Assembly: GCA_041752395.1 (NCBI GenBank)
Contig: JBGSWN010000267.1
Span: 1-64,000 of the forward strand
DNA: 64,000 nt
DNA from: UBA6168 sp041752395
GTDB taxonomy: Bacteria > Bacteroidota > Bacteroidia > Chitinophagales > Saprospiraceae
Reading direction: 5' to 3'
In this document: positions 49,495 to 56,735 of the stretch, piece after piece
How the letters are laid out: every line of letters starts with the position of its first letter
How positions within the stretch are numbered: position 1 is the first letter of the stretch
Position numbers and translations under genes: made by a program
The notes under the pieces: model-generated
Databases searched by the model: none
What the model was told of the DNA's origin: nothing
What the model saw: the letters and a program-made list of their open reading frames with translations, nothing else

Positions 49495-50133
49495 ATGGGG
49501 CTATTGTTAAAAAAAACGTTGGAAAATGAAACGGTCATTTGCATCTGGCAGGTGGACGAGCCGGCTGATTTTTTCCTACAAAACCTTGATTTACAGTCCG
49601 TTGAAGCGGAAGAACTCGCCAAATTAAAAGGACGAAGAAGGCTGGAATGGCTGGCTAGTCGGTATTTGGTGCATGATATGTTGCTGTCAATGGGCTACGA
49701 AGACCGAGTGCCAGTTTTGAAGGATGAGTTTGGCAAACCGCATATTTGGGGCAATCCTTTTCACTTGTCTTTCAGCCATTCGCACGAAATGGTGGCAGTC
49801 ATTTTGGCAAAAACTGCGACTGGAATTGACGTGCAGTTCATGGTCCCGAAAATTGAAATCCTCGCCAAAAGATTCATGAGCACCGCAGAGTTGGACAGCC
49901 TACGACCAGAAAGTCGTTTGGAACATATCCATGTGTACTGGGGCGCAAAAGAGGCGTTGTACAAGGCGCACGGTCGGCGGGAATTGGATTTTCGTAGCCA
50001 TATTTTTATCGAACCATTTGATTATCAGCCAGTTGGAAGAACAACTGGCAAGGTGGACAAGGATGGCGAATTATGGTCGTTTGAAGTATTTTATGAAAAA
50101 ATCGAGGGCTACATCTTGGTTTGGTGTCAGTAG
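49495..50133 (+). CDS. 4'-phosphopantetheinyl transferase (Sfp-like)
   Basis: 212 residues. It transfers 4'-phosphopantetheine from CoA to carrier-protein serines. Family motifs are K-P-H-I-W-G-N-P-F-H-L-S-F-S-H-S (about residues 80-95), the Mg-binding T-G-I-D-V-Q (about 109-114), R-F-M-S-T-A-E and Y-W-G-A-K-E-A-L-Y-K-A-H-G. The usual G-x-D-x-E acidic pair reads G-I-D-V-Q, as in some AcpT/Bacteroidota members. The partner could be the fatty-acid ACP or a secondary-metabolism carrier; none is encoded nearby. It converges on the exonuclease gene. Confidence 0.9.
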   Translation: MGLLLKKTLENETVICIWQVDEPADFFLQNLDLQSVEAEELAKLKGRRRLEWLASRYLVHDMLLSMGYEDRVPVLKDEFGKPHIWGNPFHLSFSHSHEMVAVILAKTATGIDVQFMVPKIEILAKRFMSTAELDSLRPESRLEHIHVYWGAKEALYKAHGRRELDFRSHIFIEPFDYQPVGRTTGKVDKDGELWSFEVFYEKIEGYILVWCQ

Positions 50134-50247
50134 ATTTACGATTTTACGACTGACGATTTACGATTGGCTCGCTACTGACTAGTGCCCCAAATATTTTCAA
50201 AAAAGCATTGCCCTCAATCGTAAATCCAAAATCGTAAATCGTAAATC
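50133..50247. repeat. Nested CGTAAATC inverted repeats between convergent genes
   Basis: GATTTACGATTG (50155-50166) pairs perfectly with 50215-50226. Outside it, GATTTACGATTTTACGA (50133-50149) pairs with 50232-50247 with slight mismatch. The outer ends touch the stop codons of both convergent genes. It probably acts as a bidirectional terminator. Confidence 0.65.
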
Positions 50248-51001
50248 ACCGCACATGATGCACCTGTTCCGATGTCAAAATTGGCATCCTTCGGAAACGC
50301 AGAAATAGCTGCACCGTCGCCAAGACATCCTTTTCACAATACAACGAAATCCGGTCAACATCCTGCTCTTCCCAATAAACCCGGCCCACGTCGCTGCCGT
50401 CAATATCGTCTTTCGGAGAGGGGAAGCCGAGCACGGCGGCGAGCAGTTTTAGCGAGGTGTAGGCCTTATTGTCACCGAATTTCCAGAGTTCCATCGTATC
50501 CAAAAGGAATTCAACTTGCCAGGGTTTTTTTCCATGAATTTGAAGTAAAGCTGGAAATTCCAACTGGTGGATTACCAATCTTCTACAGATATAGGGGATG
50601 TCAAATTCCTTAATATTATGGCCGCAGAGGTAATGCTTGCCAGTTTTATCGGTCTTTGGGTCCTTGTAATGCTGGTTAAGGAGGTTGCAAAAGTCTTTAA
50701 GCAACTGCTTTTCGTCCAGGTGGGAGAAGGATTTCAGGCGCACCTTGAGCGTCTGGTCGGCATCCCGAACGACAATGCCAACGGAGATGCAGATGATTTT
50801 GCCAAACTCAGCGTAAATGGCCGCTTTTTCAGGGTAAAGCGCTTCGACTTCCTCACCAGAAACCTCCCTCCTGGCGATGCCTTTTGACTTGATGGCCCAA
50901 AGTTCTTGGAACGTTTCTTCCAATTCATCGTATGAAGGTTGAGCGGAAACACACTCAATGTCAAGAAAAAGGATGTTGGCGATGTCAATTGATTCTATCA
51001 T
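50246..51001 (-). CDS. 3'-5' exonuclease, PolB-type (DnaQ-like fold)
   Basis: 251 residues. The three DEDD motifs are visible: F-L-D-I-E-C (Exo I, about residues 12-17), C-G-H-N-I-K-E-F-D-I-P-Y (Exo II) and Y-C-E-K-D-V-L-A-T (Exo III, the Y-x-x-x-D form). This matches the family annotated as predicted 3'-5' exonuclease related to the PolB proofreading domain (PF10108), a stand-alone enzyme frequent in Bacteroidota. Substrate and pathway are unknown; repair or RNA processing are possible. The ATG is at 51001. Confidence 0.86.
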   Translation of the reverse strand: MIESIDIANILFLDIECVSAQPSYDELEETFQELWAIKSKGIARREVSGEEVEALYPEKAAIYAEFGKIICISVGIVVRDADQTLKVRLKSFSHLDEKQLLKDFCNLLNQHYKDPKTDKTGKHYLCGHNIKEFDIPYICRRLVIHQLEFPALLQIHGKKPWQVEFLLDTMELWKFGDNKAYTSLKLLAAVLGFPSPKDDIDGSDVGRVYWEEQDVDRISLYCEKDVLATVQLFLRFRRMPILTSEQVHHVR

Positions 51002-51053
51002 TTTCCGTTTTTTATGATGGGCGAAGGTAGGAAATTAGGCTAATCTGGTGAAG

Positions 51054-51083
51054 TTTAACGCATTGTGAAATATGCTAACTTTG
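51054..51083 (+). promoter_or_regulatory. Putative promoter TTTA-N18-TAACTTTG
   Basis: TTTA (51054-51057) and TAACTTTG (51076-51083) fit the Bacteroidota consensus. It lies 140 bases before the coiled-coil gene and may drive 51224 onward. Confidence 0.55.
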
Positions 51084-51223
51084 CGAAAAATTCCACCAAA
51101 AGACTGCCGAAAATCGAAATTCAAATTTCTCCTCCCTTTAACCTTTTTCAAAATTAATACCTTGATTATCAAACGATTGACAATCATTTTTCAATAAAAC
51201 ACTATTAAAAAATAGACTGAATC

Positions 51224-52210
51224 ATGGCTTCTAACAATTCATCTCAACAGCGTCTTTTGATCATCGCTGGCATCATCATCGCCACTTTGCTGGTAACGAA
51301 CGGCGTTCTGCTTTGCAACAAATACTCGCAGGATACACTGGTGGATACGCAGACCACCAAATTGGCGGAAGCCGACAAACTCAAAATTGAACTCGAAAAA
51401 CAGTACCAGGAAGCCCTTTCCGATTTGGAGGAAATGCGGGGGAGCAATGAAGAGTTGAACGCTATCATTGACCAACAAAAAGAGGAGCTAAAGCAGCAGA
51501 AAAACAAGATTGAAGGCTTGTTGGCAAGTGGCAAGGAAATTGGCAGGGCCAAAGCGGAAATGAATAATATGCGAAGCCAAGTGGCTGGCTATGTTGCGGA
51601 AATTGACCGGATGAAAGCGGAAATCGCAGACCTACGCGGCGAGCGTGACCAACTGACGGAACGCACCAAAAATTTGAGCGAAAATTTGGACAGTGCCAAC
51701 TTCCGGGCGAACCAATTGGAGGGCGATAAATCGGCGTTATCTGCTGAGAAACAGCAACTTGCGGATGAAAAATCCAAACTTACAGAAAAGGTGAACTTGG
51801 CTTCCGTCATCAAAATTGACAAAGTGGACGTGACGCCTTTGAAAGAAAAAAACAGTGGCAAAACCGTCAAAAAGAAATATGCCAAAAACGTGGACCAACT
51901 CAAAATTTGCATCCACACCACGGAAAACAAAATCGCAAGGCCCGGTATGGAAACGTTCTACATCCGAATACTGAACCCAGTGGGGGAAACGATGGCGATA
52001 GACGAGTTGGGGGCTGGCACTTTTTACAGCAAAGAAAACGGCGAGGAACTGCGCTACACCTACAGTAAAGAATACGATTACAACCAAGATGCCGCTGATA
52101 TTTGCTTCAATTGGAACCCCAACGTTGGGGCATTTGGTAAAGGCAAATACAAGGTCGAGGTTTACAACAAAGGCCACTTGGCTGGCACGAGCAGTTTCGA
52201 TTTGAAATAA
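51224..52210 (+). CDS. Membrane-anchored coiled-coil protein of unknown function
   Basis: 328 residues. One N-terminal membrane helix (L-L-I-I-A-G-I-I-I-A-T-L-L-V-T-N-G-V-L-L, about residues 11-30) is followed by a long coiled coil (about 40-190; E-K-Q-Y-Q-E-A-L-S-D-L-E-E-M, L-T-E-R-T-K-N-L-S-E-N-L). A C-terminal beta-domain (about 200-328) has I-C-I-H-T-T-E-N, F-Y-I-R-I-L-N-P and Y-K-V-E-V-Y-N-K-G-H. The beta-domain should lie in the periplasm and could be a ligand-binding sandwich. I cannot name the family. It is followed on the same strand by DUF2452 and DUF1573 genes. Confidence 0.8.
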   Translation: MASNNSSQQRLLIIAGIIIATLLVTNGVLLCNKYSQDTLVDTQTTKLAEADKLKIELEKQYQEALSDLEEMRGSNEELNAIIDQQKEELKQQKNKIEGLLASGKEIGRAKAEMNNMRSQVAGYVAEIDRMKAEIADLRGERDQLTERTKNLSENLDSANFRANQLEGDKSALSAEKQQLADEKSKLTEKVNLASVIKIDKVDVTPLKEKNSGKTVKKKYAKNVDQLKICIHTTENKIARPGMETFYIRILNPVGETMAIDELGAGTFYSKENGEELRYTYSKEYDYNQDAADICFNWNPNVGAFGKGKYKVEVYNKGHLAGTSSFDLK

Positions 52211-52220
52211 CGAAGTTTCA

Positions 52221-52285
52221 ACCGTTTCAAGTTTCAGGGGTTACAGCGTCTGACTTTTGACAAAAAAACCTGAACTTGAAACCGG
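52221..52285. repeat. GTTTCAAG/CTTGAAAC inverted repeat
   Basis: CCGTTTCAAGTTTCAGG (about 52222-52238) pairs with CCTGAACTTGAAACCGG (about 52269-52285) with one gap. It sits between two plus-strand genes, nine bases before the DUF2452 ATG, and uses the same GTTTC words as other intergenic hairpins here. Confidence 0.6.
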
Positions 52286-52293
52286 TAGAGAAT

Positions 52294-52725
52294 ATGAAGG
52301 AAGATTTCGTCAACCCGATTGATGCGGACAAGATAACCTTGACGCCCCATAATTTACCCTACGCACACACCGTCGGTGGGGCAGTTATCAAGCCAATTGA
52401 CAAAGGAAAAGTGACGGGTCTGGCCGTGGCAGCTATGTACCAACAGACGGACATGCAGCTTGACCAGATTCGGAAACAAGTTGAGCTTTTGGCCGATCAA
52501 GCTCGTCAAATCCAGCATAGGGTGGAAATTTCAGAACGGATTTACAAGGTGGGCATGAATTTCAAGCCACTGATTGGGCATATTTACCACCTTTATACTC
52601 GTACCGATGAAAGCGAATTTCTTTCCATGGTAGCTCCCGAAGAATGGGGACGCAGCGCCAAAGCCAGTTTTCAAGCTTCGGTGAAATTGTTAGCAGACCA
52701 TACTTGGGAGATTTTAAAAACCTGA
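52294..52725 (+). CDS. DUF2452 domain protein
   Basis: 143 residues from the ATG at 52294; a TTG at 52276 lies in the preceding inverted repeat. The motifs N-P-I-D-A-D-K-I, L-P-Y-A-H-T-V-G-G-A-V-I-K-P and D-K-G-K-V-T-G near the N-terminus are typical of DUF2452. The rest is helical, with Y-K-V-G-M-N-F-K-P-L-I-G-H-I-Y-H-L-Y. No catalytic role is known; cytoplasmic. Twelve bases separate it from the DUF1573 gene, suggesting co-transcription. Confidence 0.85.
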   Translation: MKEDFVNPIDADKITLTPHNLPYAHTVGGAVIKPIDKGKVTGLAVAAMYQQTDMQLDQIRKQVELLADQARQIQHRVEISERIYKVGMNFKPLIGHIYHLYTRTDESEFLSMVAPEEWGRSAKASFQASVKLLADHTWEILKT

Positions 52726-52737
52726 TAAATCACGAAC

Positions 52738-53100
52738 ATGCTTAGTTTTTTGTTGCCGTTTGCTTTTTTGTTCCAAACCCAAATCGTCGCTGAACCAACC
52801 TTTGAATGGGTTGCTGAGACCACCTTCGACTACGGCGACTTGAAATTGAATGTGCCTGCCACCCACGATTTTATTTTCAAAAACACGGGCGATGCCCCAT
52901 TGGTGATTGACAATGTTCGCTCCATCTGCGGTTGTACGGCTACCGAATGGACGGAAACGCCCGTGGAGCCTGGAAAAGAGGGTTTTATCAAAGTCGTTTA
53001 TGACGCAAAAAAAGCCGGGTATTTTTACAAAAAAGTCACCGTGTTTTTCAACCACCAGAAAAAAGGTGAGAAGCTCTACTTGCAGGGCTTTGTCGAATGA
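52738..53100 (+). CDS. DUF1573 domain protein, exported
   Basis: 120 residues. A short signal (L-S-F-L-L-P-F-A-F-L-F-Q-T-Q) is followed by one DUF1573 immunoglobulin-like domain: F-D-Y-G-D-L, F-I-F-K-N-T-G-D-A-P-L-V-I-D-N-V-R-S-I-C-G-C-T-A-T-E-W with the conserved C-G-C-T, then K-V-V-Y-D-A-K-K-A-G-Y-F. Such small domains are very common periplasmic or outer proteins in Bacteroidota; function is unknown. Confidence 0.88.
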   Translation: MLSFLLPFAFLFQTQIVAEPTFEWVAETTFDYGDLKLNVPATHDFIFKNTGDAPLVIDNVRSICGCTATEWTETPVEPGKEGFIKVVYDAKKAGYFYKKVTVFFNHQKKGEKLYLQGFVE

Positions 53101-53147
53101 GCCATTGAATTAGTCTTTACTTTCCGAGTGTAGCTTGTAATTTAAAT

Positions 53148-53155
53148 TATCTTTG
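53148..53155 (+). promoter_or_regulatory. Putative -7 element TATCTTTG
   Basis: Exact TAnnTTTG match 68 bases before lepB; no good -33 box is seen at 19-21 bases. Confidence 0.4.
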
Positions 53156-53223
53156 CCCGCCTTAAAAATGCCCTTTCGGGCCTTATTTTTTACATCGTTT
53201 TTTATACTTTTTCCTTTATAATC

Positions 53224-54825
53224 ATGGTAATTCTGATTTTTCTAATCGTCACCTACCTCCTGTTCAGCATCACGATGATGAAGCTTTTCGAAAAAGCAGG
53301 TGTAGAAGGCAAAAAAGCGCTCATCCCCGGCATCAACTTCATCGAAATGTGCAAAATCGTGGGTCGCAAGCCTAGCCATGCGCTTTGGTTGTTGTTCCCA
53401 ATTGTTAATATTTTCATTTACGTTGGGCTCTGCGTGGACATGGTTCGGTCCTTTGGAAGGTACGGATTTGGCGATTCTGCGCTGGCCGTGATATTTGCGC
53501 CAGCCATTTTTTATTTCATTGGCAACGACAAAAATGCCAAGTACCTCGGCCCGAATTTCACGATGGAGCTGGAGTACAAAAACCAGATACTTGCTGCGCA
53601 AAAAGCGGGAAATACCCGAGAACTGCAGAAGCTGAACACCAAGAATCCCTACGCCAAAACACCTGTCCGGGAATGGACGGAAGCCATTGTTTTTGCTGTA
53701 TTTGCAGCATCTTTCATAAGGATGTTCCTCATCGAAGCCTATGTGATTCCAACCTCTTCGATGGAAGGTTCGCTGAAAGTAGGTGACTTTCTTTTTGTGA
53801 GCAAGGCACATTACGGCATCCGCACTCCAAAAACAGTGGTGATGTTCCCGCTGCTGCACAATCGCCTGCCGTTTTTTGATTGCGAAAGCTATCTTTCCAA
53901 ACCCAACCTGCCATTTTACCGCCTACCCGCCATCAGCGATGTGAAGCGTTACGACCCTGTGGTTTTCAATTATCCCGAAGGTGATAGCGTGTACGTTTTC
54001 CCAGAGCGCACTTGGAGTGTCAACGATTACCGACGTGGCGCTGGGGGCGACCCACAGCAGACGCAGCGTTTTATGCAGATAAAAACTGGCGCAGCCGAAC
54101 TCGTGGTACGTCCGGTGGACAAACGGGACCACTACATCAAACGATGCATCGGCCTGCCAGGCGATAGTTTGAAGGTGGTTGACCGTCAAGTTTATATCAA
54201 TGGTACTGCTGCACAAAACCCGACGCACATGCAGTTCCTGTACACGGTGATTTCACCTTCTGGTCAATTGAACAAAGAAAAACTGGATGAAATGGGGGTG
54301 AACACCGCAGAGTCGTTTTTGGACCAAGGCATCTATTGGCTTGACAATGAGCAAGTTGAAAAAATAAAAGCCATGGACCCTACCGTGAAGATTGATTTTT
54401 ATCCATTTGAAAAACTGGGCAAGCACACCTATTTTCCACACGATGCTGTCAACTACGGAGCTTGGACCAACGACAATTACGGCTCAATTTACATTCCTAA
54501 AAAAGGCGCCACGGTCGCCCTCAATGATAAAAGCATCGCTTTTTATCGCCGTGTAATTTCAAATTACGAAGGCAATAAATTAGAGGAAAAAGGCGGCAAA
54601 TACATCCTCAACGGAGCGGAAGCGACCAGCTACACCTTCAAAATGAACTACTATTGGATGATGGGTGACAACCGCCACAATTCAGAAGATAGCCGAGTTT
54701 GGGGCTTTGTGCCGGAAGACCATATCGTGGGCAAACCGCTCTTCATTTGGTTCTCCACGAAGAACGGCAGTATTGGCAATGGCATCAACTGGAGCCGGAT
54801 TTTCACTGGTGCAAACAAGATGTAA
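53224..54825 (+). CDS. lepB: Signal peptidase I with N-terminal DUF5684-like membrane region
   Basis: 533 residues, much longer than typical LepB. The N-terminal about 115 residues are a DUF5684-like unit with three membrane helices (G-I-N-F-I-E-M-C-K-I-V-G-R-K-P, G-L-C-V-D-M-V-R-S-F-G-R). A further membrane helix at about 155-170 leads to the S26 peptidase domain. The catalytic Ser is in I-P-T-S-S-M-E-G (about 177) and the Lys in H-Y-I-K-R-C-I-G-L-P-G-D (about 305). The final box is M-G-D-N-R-H-N-S-E-D-S-R-V-W-G-F-V-P. About 120 residues of extra sequence separate the Ser and Lys boxes, and about 150 the Lys and last box. It cleaves Sec signal peptides in the inner membrane. Confidence 0.92.
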   Translation: MVILIFLIVTYLLFSITMMKLFEKAGVEGKKALIPGINFIEMCKIVGRKPSHALWLLFPIVNIFIYVGLCVDMVRSFGRYGFGDSALAVIFAPAIFYFIGNDKNAKYLGPNFTMELEYKNQILAAQKAGNTRELQKLNTKNPYAKTPVREWTEAIVFAVFAASFIRMFLIEAYVIPTSSMEGSLKVGDFLFVSKAHYGIRTPKTVVMFPLLHNRLPFFDCESYLSKPNLPFYRLPAISDVKRYDPVVFNYPEGDSVYVFPERTWSVNDYRRGAGGDPQQTQRFMQIKTGAAELVVRPVDKRDHYIKRCIGLPGDSLKVVDRQVYINGTAAQNPTHMQFLYTVISPSGQLNKEKLDEMGVNTAESFLDQGIYWLDNEQVEKIKAMDPTVKIDFYPFEKLGKHTYFPHDAVNYGAWTNDNYGSIYIPKKGATVALNDKSIAFYRRVISNYEGNKLEEKGGKYILNGAEATSYTFKMNYYWMMGDNRHNSEDSRVWGFVPEDHIVGKPLFIWFSTKNGSIGNGINWSRIFTGANKM

Positions 54826-54872
54826 AAGGGCTTTTTAGGCCGCCATCAATAACATTTCGTTAGCAATCCAGT

Positions 54873-54913
54873 ACGCAAACCCCGCAACATCCTTGCGGGG
54901 TTTGCGTTTTTTT
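54873..54913 (+). terminator. Rho-independent terminator after lepB
   Basis: A 15-base perfect stem (54873-54887 with 54893-54907), a 5-base loop and a T-run to 54913. It starts 47 bases after the lepB stop. Confidence 0.92.
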
Positions 54914-54942
54914 GGCGCAAATACTGCTACTGTGTATTTTTG
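54911..54942 (+). promoter_or_regulatory. Promoter TTTG-N20-TATTTTTG
   Basis: Exact -33 TTTG (54911-54914) and -7 TATTTTTG (54935-54942), 20 bases apart. The -33 box overlaps the T-tract of the lepB terminator. It lies 44 bases before the thioredoxin-like gene. Confidence 0.65.
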
Positions 54943-54986
54943 CGAACCTTCCCCTCTTTAAACCTCCACATCAAATTCAGTAAAAT

Positions 54987-56447
54987 ATGAAGCAATTCCT
55001 CACTTTAATCACTTTGCTTTTTGCCGTTCCGGCAATCGTTTTTTGCCAAAAAGTTGGCTATCAAATCAAGGTAAAAATTGATGGTTTTCAGGAAAAGGAA
55101 GCCTACCTCGGCTACTATTTTGGCGACAAACAATACTTGAAAGACACCGCCTATATTCAGCCCGACGGCAAATTCTACTTTGAAGGCAATGAAAAATTAA
55201 CAGGTGGCATGCACCTCATCGTTCTGCCGCCGGACAACCAATTCGTTCAGTTGTTGGTGGACGATGACAACCAGTGGTTCTCCGTAGAAACTAAGCTGAG
55301 CGACCTTGCTGGCAGCATCAAAATCACAGGCTCGGAGGACAACAAGCTTTTTTATGACTACCTGAAATTCATCAGTGACAGGCGGCCAAAAGCGGAAGAC
55401 TTGAAGAAGCAAGTGGAAGAGGCCAAGGACGATGAAAAGAAAAAAGCCAAGTTGGAAGAGAAGATAAAGGCACTTGACGACGAAGTGATTGCCTATCAAA
55501 AAGACCTCATTGCGAAGCATCCAAAGTCAATGACAGCGATGGTTATCAAGGCGAATCTTCCACTCGACCCACCCAAATTTGAAGGAGAGCAAAAGGAAAA
55601 GGAGTTGAAGGGATTCTACTGGATGCGGGAGCATTGGTTTGACAACCTTGACCTGACCGACCCGAAATTGGTCCGCACGCCATTCCTTTTTCCAAAAGTC
55701 AGCCATTTCGTTGACAAAATGACCGTCCAGCACCCTGATTCCATCAATATTGCAGTGGACAAAGTGCTTGAAAAAATGAAGCCTGCAGAGGAAAATTTCA
55801 AGTTTTACCTCATCAGTTTTCTGAATCAATACGCCAAATCGAATATCGTTGGCATGGATGCCGTCTATGTCCACATTGCCCAGAAATACTACAAAACAGG
55901 TCTTGCTCCTTGGACGGAAGAGGATCAGCTCAAGAAAATCATCGAAAACGCTGACCGGCTTGACCCGCTGCTCATAGGTAAAGTGGCTCCCAATATTGAA
56001 ATGCAAACCCAAAAAGGAGATAAAATCTGGCTACGTGATTTTCAATCGCCAATCACCGTGCTGTTTTTCTGGGACCCAGACTGCGGCCATTGTAAAAAAT
56101 CCATGCCTGAAATGGTAAAATTTGCGAAGGACTACAAGGATAAAGGCGTAGCCGTTTTTTCCATTTGCACTTCACTGGCCACCCGTGATGATGAGGGAAA
56201 CCTAACAATGAAAGAAGTGGACAAGTGTTGGTCAACCATCGAGGAACGTGACATGAATGTGTTCTTCAACACCGTTGACCCGTACCACCGCAGCAAGTAC
56301 AAAGCGGTTTATGATATTAAAACAACGCCCCAGATTTACGTGCTGGATACCGACAAAACCATTCTTTCCAAACGATTGGGCGCTGACCAATTGCCCGAAG
56401 TAGTTGACCACATCCTGCAAGTAAAAAAGGAAAAAACTGGAGGTTGA
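54987..56447 (+). CDS. TlpA-like thioredoxin-fold protein (DUF4369/DUF5106-type), exported
   Basis: 486 residues. The signal peptide ends at I-V-F-C-Q. The N-terminal DUF4369-like domain (about 22-115: Y-Q-I-K-V-K-I-D-G-F, A-Y-L-G-Y-Y-F-G-D) is followed by a lysine-rich helical middle (K-K-Q-V-E-E-A-K-D-D-E-K-K-K-A-K). The C-terminal thioredoxin domain (about 335-480) has G-K-V-A-P-N-I, F-F-W-D-P-D-C-G-H-C-K-K-S-M-P-E and the cis-Pro T-T-P-Q-I-Y. The C-G-H-C site suggests a periplasmic disulfide reductase or oxidase. It could serve the cysteine-rich giant protein encoded just downstream, but that link is only positional. Confidence 0.88.
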   Translation: MKQFLTLITLLFAVPAIVFCQKVGYQIKVKIDGFQEKEAYLGYYFGDKQYLKDTAYIQPDGKFYFEGNEKLTGGMHLIVLPPDNQFVQLLVDDDNQWFSVETKLSDLAGSIKITGSEDNKLFYDYLKFISDRRPKAEDLKKQVEEAKDDEKKKAKLEEKIKALDDEVIAYQKDLIAKHPKSMTAMVIKANLPLDPPKFEGEQKEKELKGFYWMREHWFDNLDLTDPKLVRTPFLFPKVSHFVDKMTVQHPDSINIAVDKVLEKMKPAEENFKFYLISFLNQYAKSNIVGMDAVYVHIAQKYYKTGLAPWTEEDQLKKIIENADRLDPLLIGKVAPNIEMQTQKGDKIWLRDFQSPITVLFFWDPDCGHCKKSMPEMVKFAKDYKDKGVAVFSICTSLATRDDEGNLTMKEVDKCWSTIEERDMNVFFNTVDPYHRSKYKAVYDIKTTPQIYVLDTDKTILSKRLGADQLPEVVDHILQVKKEKTGG

Positions 56448-56464
56448 CCAATCTCAAGTTTTTC

Positions 56465-56503
56465 AAAAAAGCCGCACAGCGAATTCGTTGTGCGGCTTTT
56501 TTT
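56465..56503 (+). terminator. Terminator after the thioredoxin-like gene
   Basis: AAAAAAGCCGCACA (56465-56478) pairs with TGTGCGGCTTTTTT (56489-56502), followed by T. It separates the thioredoxin-like gene from the giant cysteine-rich gene. Confidence 0.9.
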
Positions 56504-56528
56504 GTTTTAAAATATTGAAATTCAATGT

Positions 56529-56560
56529 TTTACAAATTACGATTCATTAAAATAAATTTG
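56529..56560 (+). promoter_or_regulatory. Putative promoter TTTA-N20-TAAATTTG
   Basis: TTTA (56529-56532) and TAAATTTG (56553-56560) fit the consensus. It lies 175 bases upstream of the giant cysteine-rich gene. Confidence 0.5.
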
Positions 56561-56735
56561 GCATCATATTAGATAATAAATACATTACAACATACTTCAG
56601 ACAAGCGTCAATTAGAAATCTACACACCCAAGACTGCTGTCAAATAGCTGCTTCCTGAACTCCGATTCAAAAAACTGCGCTGGCACGACCAGCCACAGTG
56701 GTGCTAATTTATTAACTATTTTATAATCCAGATCG

